Shown one piece after another: positions 1 to 8,305 of a stretch of DNA of 64,000 bases; within the stretch, counting starts at the first letter, position 1, and the number at the start of each line of letters is the position of its first letter. The position numbers were made by a program, and so were the translations under genes. The notes below the pieces were generated by a model, which was not told the DNA's origin, searched no databases, and saw only the letters and a program-made list of their open reading frames with translations. This stretch comes from Gemmatimonadaceae bacterium (GTDB lineage: Bacteria; Gemmatimonadota; Gemmatimonadetes; Gemmatimonadales; Gemmatimonadaceae), in the NCBI GenBank assembly GCA_022843265.1, contig JALHNZ010000004.1, positions 38,751 through 102,750 of the forward strand, in the 5' to 3' direction.

Positions 1-269
1 TCGAGCACACGGCCCACCCAGTCCACACTGGCACCATGCGGGAGCGCGCTGAAAACGAGCTCGACCTCATTGAGGTTTGCGTCGTCTGGCGCGATCATGG
101 GCACATCGATCAGGGCGCCGTGGCCGGAGCGCACGCGCAACGTTTGCCCCCGGCGCTCGTTGGCGGTGGCAAAACGCAGATTGCAGGAGGGGTGGGACGC
201 AATGAGTCCACACAACTCGCGTCCAGCGTAGCCGCTGGCGCCGAGGACCCCGATCGGAATACTATGCAC
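1..269 (-). CDS. argC: N-acetyl-gamma-glutamyl-phosphate reductase, N-terminal part (runs off the window)
   Basis: ArgC reduces N-acetylglutamyl phosphate with NADPH in arginine biosynthesis. Only about 89 N-terminal residues are inside the window. The translation has the nucleotide-binding start IPIGVLGASGYAGRELCGL followed by a LVFSALPHGAS stretch, both typical of ArgC. An in-frame ATG lies at 290, but I prefer the GTG at 269: it leaves the usual few residues before the glycine motif, and a TTGACA/TATGCA promoter places the transcript start on this GTG, so the gene would be leaderless. It is divergent from argR. An inverted repeat that looks like an ArgR operator covers the promoter -10 and the first codons. 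Confidence 0.88.
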   Translation of the reverse strand, partial: MHSIPIGVLGASGYAGRELCGLIASHPSCNLRFATANERRGQTLRVRSGHGALIDVPMIAPDDANLNEVELVFSALPHGASVDWVGRVL

Positions 270-281
270 AGTGAATGCATA
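263..281. promoter_or_regulatory. Putative ArgR operator (ARG box) at argC
   Basis: A 19-bp inverted repeat has perfect arms TATGCA and TGCATA separated by 7 nt. The same arms and spacing recur at 857-875 in front of argH. It overlaps the argC -10 and start codon, so a bound repressor would block transcription. ARG boxes in E. coli and Bacillus are TGAAT/ATTCA palindromes of similar size; this one is a TGCAT-type variant. Confidence 0.6.
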
Positions 282-304
282 TTCTTGCATGGCCGCGCTG
301 TCAA
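269..304 (-). promoter_or_regulatory. argC promoter giving a leaderless transcript
   Basis: On the minus strand a perfect TTGACA (304-299) is followed by a 17-nt spacer and TATGCA (281-276). Six nt later comes the GTG at 269, where transcription would be expected to start. The upstream ATG at 290 falls in the promoter spacer, which argues against it as the start codon. This is inferred from sequence only. Confidence 0.6.
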
Positions 305-338
305 TCGTCGCGGGTGAACCTTCTGGCAGGAGTTTGGG

Positions 339-797
339 GTGAGCGACAAAAGCACGCGGCATACGGCTATTCGGGAACTGGTCTCCGAACGGGCCGTGGG
401 CAGTCAGGAGGAGCTGCGAAAGCTGTTGCATCAGCGTGGCTGGGATGTGACGCAGTCCACGCTCTCGCGCGACTTGCGGGAGCTTCGGCTGGCGCGTATT
501 CCGGACGGACATGGCAGCGCGCGCTACGCATTTCCTGAGGGGGCCCCTGACGAGTCGGGCCCGAGCCTCGAGCAGCTGTTGCCGCAGCTGCTGATTGCCG
601 TAGAAGCCGTGCAGGTGTTGGTCGTGGCCCGCACGGTGCCCTCAGGTGCGCAACCGGTCGCGGCTGCGCTCGACAGCGCGGCCTGGGGCGATGTCCTGGG
701 CACGATCGCCGGCGACGATACGGTGCTGATCATCTGTCGTTCGCCGCAAGGACGCGAGCGTGTGGTGCGGCGCCTGAAACCGCTCACACGCCCGTGA
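339..797 (+). CDS. argR: Arginine repressor ArgR
   Basis: ArgR is a hexameric DNA-binding protein that represses arginine biosynthesis genes when it binds arginine. The 152-residue length is normal. The N-terminal winged-helix part (about 1-75) contains QSTLSRDLRELRLARI, the recognition region with the characteristic SxxR of ArgR. The C-terminal part (about 80-152) contains AWGDVLGTIAGDDTVLIICRS, the oligomerisation and arginine-binding domain with its conserved GT-AGDDT motif. The GTG start has a CAGGAG ribosome site 6 nt upstream. The gene sits between divergent argC and argH, which carry matching operator-like sequences. Confidence 0.93.
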   Translation: MSDKSTRHTAIRELVSERAVGSQEELRKLLHQRGWDVTQSTLSRDLRELRLARIPDGHGSARYAFPEGAPDESGPSLEQLLPQLLIAVEAVQVLVVARTVPSGAQPVAAALDSAAWGDVLGTIAGDDTVLIICRSPQGRERVVRRLKPLTRP

Positions 798-855
798 CCG
801 CAGTAAGGGTCTAGATTCCCTCGAAACGACGCCGCGGAGGCGCCCGTTCGAATCA

Positions 856-876
856 TTATGCATATACTATGCATAA
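856..876. promoter_or_regulatory. Putative ArgR operator overlapping the argH -10
   Basis: A perfect palindrome with 9-bp arms TTATGCATA and TATGCATAA is separated by TAC. Its core, TATGCA-N7-TGCATA at 857-875, is the same as the site at argC. It contains a good -10 hexamer, TATACT (863-868), which would start transcription near 875 and leave a short argH leader. No convincing -35 is visible. ArgR binding is inferred from the neighbouring argR and the shared motif. Confidence 0.65.
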
Positions 877-911
877 GTTCTCAACCGCCCTGAACGTTCG
901 CCACTGCAATT

Positions 912-2339
912 ATGAATTCGCCTGCTTCGTCTGAATCGTCCGCCACACCCTCAGAAGGCACTCACAAACTGTGGGGCGGCCGATTCGCCAGCGGGCCGCA
1001 TCCGCTGCTCACCGCGGTCAACCGTTCCATCGGCACGGACTTCCGGCTCTGGCCGCACGATGTGCGTTTGTCGCGCGCCTGGGCGCTCGCCCTGCGCGAT
1101 GCCGGTGTGTTCTCGGCCGAGGAGTGCGACGCCGTCCGCGCGGGACTGGATCGCGTGGGCGAGCGACTGGCCGCTGGTGAAACGCCGGTCGACACGGATG
1201 AAGACATCCATACCATGATCGATCGGTTGTTGCACGAGGAAGCGGGAGCGCCCGCCTCGCGCTTGCACACGGGTCGCTCACGCAATGATCAGGTGGCCAC
1301 CGCGACACGCTTGTGGACGATGCAGGCGTGCACAATGCTCGACGCAGCGATCGGTGAGCTGCAGCAGTCGCTGTATGCGCAGGCCGAGCAGTTACAGGAC
1401 GCCGTGCTTCCCGCGTACACACATTTGCAGCGCGCACAGCCGGTGAGCGGCGCGCATTGGTTGCTGTCGCACTTCTGGGCGCTCGATCGGGATCGCGGGC
1501 GCCTCGCGGCCGCCTCTCTCGGTGCAGGCGTGATGCCACTGGGCTCCGGCGCGATTGCCGGGAGTGCGTTTCCTGTGTCGCGCGAACTCCTGCGTAGCGA
1601 GCTCGGCTTTCACACGATTTCACAGAACAGCATTGATGCGACCGGCGATCGCGACTTTGTGGCGGAGACGCTGTTCACGTGCGCACTCACCGCCGCGCAT
1701 TGCTCGCGTCTGGCCGAGGATTTGATCGTGTACGGGTCGAGCGAGTTTGGTTTTGTGAAGTTCGGTGATCGCTTCAGTACCGGCTCCAGCATGATGCCGC
1801 AAAAGCGGAACCCTGATGTGTTTGAACTCGCGCGCGGGTCTGGTGGACGACTGTTAGGCGACCTCGTCAGTATGCTGGCGACGCTCAAGGGATTGCCGAG
1901 CGGCTATAGCAAAGATTTGCAGGACGACAAACGCGCGCTGTTCAATGCCGTGGATATGCTCTTGCTTGTGCTGCCCGCGATGGCGGGCGCCATTGCCGAA
2001 CTGCAGTTCAATCGCGAGCGCATGCGAGCCGCGGTGACGGGAGCCATGATGGCCACTGACCTTGCGGACTACCTCGTGCGCAAAGGCGCCTCATTTCGCG
2101 AGGCGCACGGCGCGGTGGGACGGTTGGTTCGTGAGTCAGAAGACGCGAATGTTGAACTGAACGAGCTGCCTCTGTCACAGGTGCGAGCCGCACACCCGTT
2201 GTTCGGGGAAGACGTCATGGACGCGCTAAGCATTGAAGCGTCGCTCGCGGTACGAAACGTTGAGGGTGGGACGGGACGCGATGCGGTCACTCAACAGTTG
2301 CAGCACGCACAGAATCGCATGCACCGCAGTGCGCAATAG
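912..2339 (+). CDS. argH: Argininosuccinate lyase
   Basis: ArgH splits argininosuccinate into arginine and fumarate, the last step of arginine synthesis, as a cytosolic tetramer. The 475-residue protein shows the superfamily landmarks in order: LWGGRF near the N-terminus, HTGRSRNDQVATA (about 119-131), YTHLQRAQPV (about 170-179) and the fumarase/aspartase signature GSSMMPQKRNPD with the catalytic serine loop (about 292-303). The length is normal. The ATG at 912 has no clear ribosome site. The preceding 115 bp hold the palindromic operator and promoter. Confidence 0.96.
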   Translation: MNSPASSESSATPSEGTHKLWGGRFASGPHPLLTAVNRSIGTDFRLWPHDVRLSRAWALALRDAGVFSAEECDAVRAGLDRVGERLAAGETPVDTDEDIHTMIDRLLHEEAGAPASRLHTGRSRNDQVATATRLWTMQACTMLDAAIGELQQSLYAQAEQLQDAVLPAYTHLQRAQPVSGAHWLLSHFWALDRDRGRLAAASLGAGVMPLGSGAIAGSAFPVSRELLRSELGFHTISQNSIDATGDRDFVAETLFTCALTAAHCSRLAEDLIVYGSSEFGFVKFGDRFSTGSSMMPQKRNPDVFELARGSGGRLLGDLVSMLATLKGLPSGYSKDLQDDKRALFNAVDMLLLVLPAMAGAIAELQFNRERMRAAVTGAMMATDLADYLVRKGASFREAHGAVGRLVRESEDANVELNELPLSQVRAAHPLFGEDVMDALSIEASLAVRNVEGGTGRDAVTQQLQHAQNRMHRSAQ

Positions 2340-2353
2340 GTCACAGAACTCTT

Positions 2354-2373
2354 GACCGAAGTGGACTTTGGTC
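2354..2373. repeat. Inverted repeat between argH and the next barrel gene
   Basis: Arms GACCGAAGT and ACTTTGGTC are separated by GG and pair fully if one G-T pair is allowed. It lies 15 nt after the argH stop and is followed by only a weak T-rich stretch. It could be a weak argH terminator or an operator for the 2433 gene; the sequence does not decide. Confidence 0.35.
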
Positions 2374-2432
2374 GCTTATTGGTGACACTGTAACAGATCA
2401 ACCACGTTTCTCCCCAAGCCACAAGGATACTC

Positions 2433-2948
2433 ATGCTAAAATCACTCCGACCGTTTGCCTTCGCGCTCGCCGCGGCAGTTTCGCTTCCCGCCAGCGCCGC
2501 CATGGCGCAGGGTGAGTTCACTCCCGGTACCAAGATTCTGAGCCTTGGTGTCCTGAGTGACAACGGAACGGGATTCGGCGGCGCGTTTGAGTACAGCTTG
2601 CTCGAACTGGCCCCGAACCTTCGTCTCGGTGTGGGCGGCTCGCTTGGTTACTTCAGTGAAGATGTCGCTGGCTTCAGCTTCTCGTCGATGCCGATTCTGG
2701 CCAACGGCAATGTGCATCTTGCACTGCCCGATGTGCCGGCGCTCGACCTCTTCGCTGGCGCGTCCTTCGGTATCGTGCGCTTCTCGTACGACGACAACTT
2801 CCCGGGCACGGACAACTCGGATTCCGACACGGTGTTTGGCGTGAACCTTGGCGCGCGCTACTACTTCACGCCGCGCGTTGGCGCGGTCGCGCAGTTCGGC
2901 ATTGGTGACGTGCCGGAGCTCTTCTTCGGCGTCACGTTCAAGTTCTAA
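2433..2948 (+). CDS. Small outer-membrane beta-barrel protein
   Basis: This 171-residue protein has a clear Sec signal peptide (positive LKSLRP start, hydrophobic core, cleavage after SAAMA) and a mature part of alternating hydrophobic and polar residues. It is rich in Gly and aromatics and ends in FFGVTFKF; a terminal aromatic after a beta-strand is the usual outer-membrane insertion signal. The size suits an 8-strand OmpA/OmpW-like barrel. The ATG follows an AAGGA ribosome site. It is monocistronic and ends at a strong terminator. The specific role is unknown. Confidence 0.75.
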   Translation: MLKSLRPFAFALAAAVSLPASAAMAQGEFTPGTKILSLGVLSDNGTGFGGAFEYSLLELAPNLRLGVGGSLGYFSEDVAGFSFSSMPILANGNVHLALPDVPALDLFAGASFGIVRFSYDDNFPGTDNSDSDTVFGVNLGARYYFTPRVGAVAQFGIGDVPELFFGVTFKF

Positions 2949-2960
2949 ACGGCGCGCTGT

Positions 2961-3010
2961 TGAGAAAAAAACGGGCGTCCGGCGTTCTGCCGGACGCCCG
3001 TTTTTTCTCA
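2961..3010. terminator. Strong bidirectional intrinsic terminator
   Basis: Near-perfect hairpin: the A-rich left flank and ACGGGCGTCCGGC arm pair with GCCGGACGCCCG followed by six T around a GTTCT loop. Both strands have a U-tract, so it serves the barrel gene on the plus strand and the convergent FAD gene on the minus strand. Confidence 0.93.
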
Positions 3011-3027
3011 ATCGTGCTCGGCGATCG

Positions 3028-4335
3028 TTACGCGCGCTGGCCTGCGAGAATCGCCTGCGCCGCCATCTGGCCTCCCCGCGCCGCACCTTCGAGCGAACTT
3101 GAGTGCAACGTCTCACTCGCTCGCCACAGTCCCCGCAATGTCGTGCGAGCCGTCGGCCGCACCGACGCATCTGCAAGAACCGGCTGAGCATACTGCGCGA
3201 GCGGCACACGCCACGTCGCAATCCGTGTGAGTGATGCTGGCGCAGCCGACGGTGACATGCGGACGAGATCCGTGCGCACGGACGCATCAAGTTCGTCATC
3301 AGCACGCACGGCATGTTCACCAAGCACCGTCGCCGCCAACAGATGCGTGCCCCGTGGCGCGTATTCCGGCGCCACATCAGATATGGTGATGGCATGGCTG
3401 ACCACGGCATCGGCCCGCGCATTCAACCACAACGCCTTGCCGGCTAACAACGGAGCGCTGGACTGATAGTAGAGCGTGGTGCACCCGAGCACTGCTCGTG
3501 GTTCACCGAGCGCTACGCCGGCCGTGCTAGCCAGCGCGTGCGCTGCAATCAGGTCGGTCGCGAGCACGATGTCATTGGCCAGCACGGTGCTGCCGTCGTC
3601 CAACACGACACCTCGCGCCGCACCATCCACGAAGTGCAACGCACGCACGCGCGTGTTGCAGCGAACGCTGTCGGCGGGTAGCTGCGCCGCAAGTTGGCGC
3701 GGTACTGCCCCCATGCCGGCGGCCGGCACAGCCGTTTTTCCTTCTGACAACATCTTGAACGTAAAGAGCAGCACACTCGCCCGGGTTGTGAGCGATCGAT
3801 CGAGCAGAATCCCGCCATAAAACGGCGCAAAGAATCCGTGAATCGTTCGCTCGGAAAAACCGCGGGACGCGAGGAACGCACGCGTGGACACGGCGGCGTA
3901 TTTCGCGTGGAAACAGTCATCAACGCTCAGCGACATGGCAAATTGGCGTAGTCGCAGCATGCGCCAGAGATCGGTCACAGGCAGCGCGCCGCCCGTGAGT
4001 GAAGGCAGGAACAGCGTGGGATCATTGAACGCATCACCAACAAGCGCAGGCGGTCCTGATTCGCGCGTGATGCGGGCCGCCGGCAAAAACGGGCGCAACT
4101 GTAGCGAGGCGTGATCGAGGTAGCGATTGAGCACCGGATACGCGGTGAACAACACCTGAAAGCCATGATCCAGCTGAAACCCATCGCGCTCCGTGGTACG
4201 CACGCGTCCGCCAACTTCGGGCGAGGCTTCAAGCACCTGTACCGCGCGACCGGCGCGATGCAGCTCGATGGCCGCAACGAGTCCTGCAACGCCGGCGCCG
4301 ACGATCACCACTGGAGATTCAGTATTCGTAGTCAC
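3028..4335 (-). CDS. FAD-dependent amine-oxidase/phytoene-desaturase-like oxidoreductase
   Basis: The protein (about 435 residues) begins with the dinucleotide-binding motif VVIVGAGVAGLVAAIELHRAG, then EASPEVGGRVRT and DHGFQVLFTAYP, the pattern of NAD(P)-binding Rossmann flavoproteins of the amine oxidase/phytoene desaturase group. A C-terminal FAD-contact segment, GLWRASETLHSSSLEGAARGGQMAA, fits the same family. The substrate cannot be told. An upstream ATG at 4365 lies inside the terminator of the preceding minus-strand gene, so I chose the in-frame GTG codons at 4338/4335. No clear ribosome site is visible. Confidence 0.8.
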   Translation of the reverse strand: MTTNTESPVVIVGAGVAGLVAAIELHRAGRAVQVLEASPEVGGRVRTTERDGFQLDHGFQVLFTAYPVLNRYLDHASLQLRPFLPAARITRESGPPALVGDAFNDPTLFLPSLTGGALPVTDLWRMLRLRQFAMSLSVDDCFHAKYAAVSTRAFLASRGFSERTIHGFFAPFYGGILLDRSLTTRASVLLFTFKMLSEGKTAVPAAGMGAVPRQLAAQLPADSVRCNTRVRALHFVDGAARGVVLDDGSTVLANDIVLATDLIAAHALASTAGVALGEPRAVLGCTTLYYQSSAPLLAGKALWLNARADAVVSHAITISDVAPEYAPRGTHLLAATVLGEHAVRADDELDASVRTDLVRMSPSAAPASLTRIATWRVPLAQYAQPVLADASVRPTARTTLRGLWRASETLHSSSLEGAARGGQMAAQAILAGQRA

Positions 4336-4340
4336 CACGG

Positions 4341-4378
4341 AAAAATAACGGGGGCTCCCGAACATGTCGGAAGCCCCC
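4341..4378 (-). terminator. Intrinsic terminator of the 4408-4986 barrel gene
   Basis: Read on the minus strand, a 12-bp stem (GGGGGCTTCCGA with TCGGGAGCCCCC, one G-U pair) is followed by GTTATTTTT. It lies about 30 nt after the stop of the barrel gene and before the FAD gene, separating the two transcripts. Confidence 0.85.
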
Positions 4379-4407
4379 GATGTGCTGCACCGCCGAAGCG
4401 GATCAGA

Positions 4408-4986
4408 CTAGAAACGAATGCCGAACGTGATCGGGATCCAGCGCGACGAGCTCTGCTCACCGTCGCCGAACACATTCACAAAACGAGCTTCGGCAAACGT
4501 GGAGAAACCGGCCAGCTTGAACTCAAAACCACCGCCAACGCCAATGCCGAGATCGTTGGATGATTCCGACTCCTGGCCAGACGCCGTACCCGTGCCTTCA
4601 AACTTCGTGCGATAGAGACCACCACCGCCGATCAAGTACGGGCGGATGCTGCCTTCAGCCGTGGTCGAGGACAACGGGAAAAGAATATTGCCCGTGACCG
4701 ACAGCACGTTGAGGTCAAAGCCGACGACGCTGTTGCTGGCCTTGCCACCAAAGCTCTCGTATCCAACGTCACCACGGAAGCTGAAGCGTGATGCAGCAGG
4801 CTTCAAATAAATGTTGCCGGTGATGTTGTAACCGCTTTCAACTCCGTCGGCGAGATCACCCATCGGCAACGACAGACCACCCATGACGCCAACGGAAATC
4901 GGCTTGGAATCCTGAGCACCAGCAACCGCCGGCAGGAGCGCGAAGGTGCCGACGGCACAGAGAGCACGAAGAGCGCGAAGCGACAT
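4408..4986 (-). CDS. Outer-membrane beta-barrel protein
   Basis: A 192-residue protein with a signal peptide (MSLRALRALCAVG... cleaved near VAGA-QDSKP) and a mature part of amphipathic strands ending in WIPITFGIRF, the aromatic C-terminus of outer-membrane barrels. SVGVMGGLSLPMGDLAD and the YLIGGGGLYRTKF and GIGVGGGFEFKL strands resemble the OmpA-type porin-family beta-barrel group. The start is fixed by the ATG at 4986, behind AAAGGAG. It has its own upstream region of about 240 bp and its own terminator. Confidence 0.78.
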   Translation of the reverse strand: MSLRALRALCAVGTFALLPAVAGAQDSKPISVGVMGGLSLPMGDLADGVESGYNITGNIYLKPAASRFSFRGDVGYESFGGKASNSVVGFDLNVLSVTGNILFPLSSTTAEGSIRPYLIGGGGLYRTKFEGTGTASGQESESSNDLGIGVGGGFEFKLAGFSTFAEARFVNVFGDGEQSSSRWIPITFGIRF

Positions 4987-5226
4987 ACAAAACTCCTTTG
5001 GTAGGAATAAACTGAATGATGTGCAGTGTGACCCAACCGAGTCGATCGACCCGTTACTCGGCGTACCACCTCGTACACCGAACACTTCACAGTTGCTCAT
5101 ACCCTAGAGGGTCCGCGAAAGTCCAACAACGTTTCCGTGTGACCTGCATCACGCATTGCCGTTAATTTCGGCTTCGGTAACATCGCGGGCAGGTCAACAA
5201 CCCAACGGCCAAAGCAACTGCGCCCT

Positions 5227-5733
5227 TTACTGTGGTTCCGGTGCGTTCCCCACGACACGAACGCCGGTCACGAAGTAGTTCGTCTCGCCAAAGCAACTCG
5301 TGGGAACCCACGGCTTTTCATCGTACGTAAGCACAATGCGCTTGCCGTTGGTGGCCTCAATGGCGTGCGCGACCGAATCGCTGCGGACACTGAACGTCCA
5401 GAGCTGAGGCATGCTACCGGGAATGGTAGAAATGGCCATTTCGCCTTCCCAGGTTTTGCAGAGCCAACCCTTCTCCGAGATTTTCTGCACGAATCCCGCG
5501 CGCTCTCCCGAGGAGTACACAAAGTTCAGCCCAACTGCGGCCCAGATGCCAAACGCCAGGGTAGGCGCGCCAACCAGTGCCAGCACCGTGAGCTTGCCCC
5601 AATGCCGCCGGGCAAACGACCCCTGCTTCGCCCTCGACGTGGAGGAACTCGGGGCGGTATCGGCGGGCGTGGCCGCGCCGTCGGTGCGGTCGGGCGCCGG
5701 CTCAGAGGCATTCGGATCGTATGGACCTGTCAT
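5227..5733 (-). CDS. Uncharacterised single-span membrane protein
   Basis: 168 residues: a disordered Pro/Ser/Thr/Asp-rich N-terminus (1-35), a basic stretch (ARRHWGK), one transmembrane helix (about 48-72), then a domain with [24 protein letters not shown]. That signature is shared by small bacterial proteins sometimes labelled 6-phosphogluconate dehydrogenase, but nothing here supports that activity. It is divergent from ispG. Function unknown. Confidence 0.7.
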   Translation of the reverse strand: MTGPYDPNASEPAPDRTDGAATPADTAPSSSTSRAKQGSFARRHWGKLTVLALVGAPTLAFGIWAAVGLNFVYSSGERAGFVQKISEKGWLCKTWEGEMAISTIPGSMPQLWTFSVRSDSVAHAIEATNGKRIVLTYDEKPWVPTSCFGETNYFVTGVRVVGNAPEPQ

Positions 5734-5837
5734 ACCACAAAGCTCATGCCGAAGGTGGCACGGCGGAAGGGTGGGACGCGCAGTACGCCGCGGCTATTTT
5801 GCATAGGTCTTCTTCATCCCCGTTCTCCGAGAATCGC

Positions 5838-7049
5838 GTGACGTTTCGAGCCCGACGACAGACAGCCACCGTGCACGTGCGCGGCACACCCGTTGGTGGA
5901 TCCCATCCGATTGTGGTGCAATCCATGACCAACACCGATACGGCCGACGCCGCCGGTACCGCCGAGCAGGTTGCACAACTCTACGAGGCGGGCTCGCAAA
6001 AGGTTCGCATTACGGTCAACAATGACGAAGCCGCGCAGGCCGTACCGGAAATCCGCCAACGGCTGGCTGACCGCGGTCTCGATGTCCCACTGATTGGTGA
6101 TTTTCATTACAATGGACACTTGCTGCTCACCAAGTATCCAGCGTGCGCCGCGGCACTCGACAAGTATCGCATCAATCCGGGCAACACCGGCACCAAACAT
6201 CGCGACACCAACTTCACCACGATCGTGCAAGCGGCCATTGATCACGGCAAGCCAGTGCGCATTGGCGTGAACTGGGGCTCGCTCGATCAGACGCTGCTCA
6301 CCGATATGATGGACGCGAATGCACGCTCGGCCGAGCCGCGTGATGCGAAAGACGTCTACATGGATGCGATGCTCGAGAGTGCGCTACGTTCGGCCGCCCT
6401 CGCAGAGGAAGTGGGATTGCCGCACGACCGCATTATTGTGAGCGCGAAGATTTCCGTTGTGCAGGATCTTGTGGAGTGTTATCGCCGACTCGCTGCGCGC
6501 TGTGACTATCCGCTGCACCTCGGCCTGACTGAGGCGGGCATGGGCAACAAGGGCGTCATCGCCAGCACCGCTGCGCTCAGCATTCTGCTTGGCGAAGGGA
6601 TCGGTGACACGATCCGAGTGTCGCTCACACCAAAGCCGAACGGTGACCGCCGCGAAGAAGTGTTTGTGGCGCAGCAGATCCTGCAGTCGCTCGGTTTGCG
6701 TTCGTTCGCACCGCAGGTCACCGCATGTCCTGGGTGCGGTCGCACCACAAGCACCTTCTTCCAGCATATGGCGGAAGACATTCAGGGATATTTGCGTGAA
6801 CAAATGCCGGTATGGCGCGAGTCACGTCCGGGCGTTGTCGATATGAAGGTCGCCGTGATGGGCTGCGTGGTAAACGGACCAGGCGAATCAAAGCACGCCA
6901 ACATCGGCATTTCGCTGCCAGGTACATTCGAGGAGCCTAAAGCGCCCGTGTACGTGGATGGCAAGTTGTTCACCACACTCAAGGGTGACCGGATTGTCGC
7001 CGAGTTTCTGGAGATTCTCGAGAACTACGTGACGACAACGTATGCGTAG
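5838..7049 (+). CDS. ispG: 4-hydroxy-3-methylbut-2-enyl-diphosphate synthase (IspG/GcpE)
   Basis: IspG is the [4Fe-4S] enzyme that converts 2-C-methylerythritol 2,4-cyclodiphosphate to HMBPP in the MEP isoprenoid pathway. The 403-residue product has the N-terminal TIM-barrel start [13 protein letters not shown], then RINPGNTG and [10 protein letters not shown]. The C-terminal cluster domain has CPGCGRTT and GCVVNGPGE, giving the three Cys ligands and the conserved Glu. The reading frame opens further upstream at 5721 but would then overlap the divergent gene; the GTG at 5838 matches the usual family start, just before the RRxT segment. Confidence 0.95.
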   Translation: MTFRARRQTATVHVRGTPVGGSHPIVVQSMTNTDTADAAGTAEQVAQLYEAGSQKVRITVNNDEAAQAVPEIRQRLADRGLDVPLIGDFHYNGHLLLTKYPACAAALDKYRINPGNTGTKHRDTNFTTIVQAAIDHGKPVRIGVNWGSLDQTLLTDMMDANARSAEPRDAKDVYMDAMLESALRSAALAEEVGLPHDRIIVSAKISVVQDLVECYRRLAARCDYPLHLGLTEAGMGNKGVIASTAALSILLGEGIGDTIRVSLTPKPNGDRREEVFVAQQILQSLGLRSFAPQVTACPGCGRTTSTFFQHMAEDIQGYLREQMPVWRESRPGVVDMKVAVMGCVVNGPGESKHANIGISLPGTFEEPKAPVYVDGKLFTTLKGDRIVAEFLEILENYVTTTYA

Positions 7050-7062
7050 CCGCGTTCGCTGA

Positions 7063-7671
7063 TTACGGCGCCGCTCCCTCAAGAGCGGCGGTGGCGGCTT
7101 CGAGTTCCGCAACGATGGGCGCGGAGAACCCGACGTCGCGTAAACGATCGCACACCGCGCGATACCAGCGCACCGTGCCTTCGCGCCCCGCGCTGAAACG
7201 CCCCCACACGGTTTCGGGAAACGACGTGCGGGCCAGATCGTACACAATTGTGTTTGCGTTGTGCAGCGTGTCGGCGGTACACACCCAGCGCGCGGCATCC
7301 GAGGCCACGGAGAGGCGCGTCAGAATGTCCGCTTTACGATCGTCAACGGACAGCTCGACACCGTCGTCGTCAACACGACGTTCAATCACCGCGAGCACCG
7401 TCTCCAGCGCATCCATGCCAAACTTGCGTCCAATACGCTCTTCGAGCGTGGATCGATTCCATCCATCGCGGACGGCGTCTTCGATGGTATCGTGCAGAAT
7501 TCCCGCGACCACGGTGGATTCATCCTGTCCATACCGCGTGAGAATCACCGCCACATTCGCGGGTTGTGTCAGGTACGGCAGCCGTGTGCCGCTGCGCACC
7601 TGCTGATCGTGGTGCTTGGCCGCAAATGCGAACGCGTGATTGATGCGATCGGAGTAACCGGTCACCGTCAT
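7063..7671 (-). CDS. HD-domain protein related to SpoT/MESH1 ppGpp hydrolases
   Basis: A stand-alone HD domain of 202 residues. It shows FAAKHHDQQ, LPYLTQP, GILHDTIED (H60, D61, E64, D65) and a later TADTLHN, in the order seen in RelA/SpoT hydrolase domains and MESH1. A notable change: the conserved PYxxHP histidine, a metal ligand in MESH1, is Gln36 here, so hydrolase activity is uncertain. The ATG at 7671 has GAGG 5 nt upstream; an in-frame upstream start at 7695 is less likely. It is convergent with ispG, only 13 bp away. Confidence 0.78.
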   Translation of the reverse strand: MTVTGYSDRINHAFAFAAKHHDQQVRSGTRLPYLTQPANVAVILTRYGQDESTVVAGILHDTIEDAVRDGWNRSTLEERIGRKFGMDALETVLAVIERRVDDDGVELSVDDRKADILTRLSVASDAARWVCTADTLHNANTIVYDLARTSFPETVWGRFSAGREGTVRWYRAVCDRLRDVGFSAPIVAELEAATAALEGAAP

Positions 7672-7771
7672 GAAAGCCTCGGCGTGAATCCGCAAACTGC
7701 GCGGTCATAACAACGCACAGGAAAGTGCGCCGGAAAATGCGTCCCGTTATCCACGATCACAATGTACCTCA

Positions 7772-8266
7772 TCACGCGGTCGCCACGCGAAACCAGCGCA
7801 TCAACGCTTCAAGTCCTTGTGCGTCCTGCTCATCAAACATGGCCGGTTCGCCACTATCAATATCCAGCACCGCAATGAGCGAGTCATCGGCGGCGAAAAC
7901 CGGCACGACAATTTCACTTTGAGAGCGTGGGTCACATGTGATGTGACCGGGGAATGCATGCACATCGGGCACCACCACGGTGCGTCGTTCCGCCGCCGCG
8001 GTTCCGCACACACCTCGACCGAAGGTGATGTCGAGACAGCCGAGCGATCCTTGATACGGCCCGACGCGAAGCATCGTTCCGGGTTCCACCACACGATAGA
8101 ATCCGGTCCACAAATGCGAGAACGCGTGATGCAACAGCGCACTCGTTGTCGCCATCCCGGCGATCACGTCGTTGCTGCCGTCGAGCAACAACGATTGCAT
8201 CTGGAGCAGCTGTTCGTAGGCTTCGACGCGCGGCGCGGCGCGCAGGTCGGGAATTGCCGGTTCCAT
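7772..8266 (-). CDS. msrC: Free methionine-R-sulfoxide reductase (GAF-domain, fRMsr)
   Basis: fRMsr enzymes reduce free methionine-R-sulfoxide in the cytosol using a GAF domain. The 164-residue protein has the family signature almost intact: VGPYQGSLGC, FGRGVCGTAA and DVHAFPGHITCD followed by SEIVVPV. All three redox cysteines are present (Cys77, Cys87, Cys111). Length is normal. It lies just downstream of a small membrane protein on the same strand. Confidence 0.9.
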   Translation of the reverse strand: MEPAIPDLRAAPRVEAYEQLLQMQSLLLDGSNDVIAGMATTSALLHHAFSHLWTGFYRVVEPGTMLRVGPYQGSLGCLDITFGRGVCGTAAAERRTVVVPDVHAFPGHITCDPRSQSEIVVPVFAADDSLIAVLDIDSGEPAMFDEQDAQGLEALMRWFRVATA

Positions 8267-8305
8267 GTGTTCAGTCGGTTCGAAAAAGTCTGATGCGCTG
8301 CGAGT

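Noticed and set aside
264..290. ATG at 290 as the argC start.
   Set aside because: It falls between a perfect -35 and the -10, would add seven atypical residues, and has no ribosome site.
4336..4365. ATG at 4365 as the start of the FAD oxidoreductase.
   Set aside because: It lies inside the stem of the terminator of the upstream gene; the in-frame GTG codons give the normal N-terminus.
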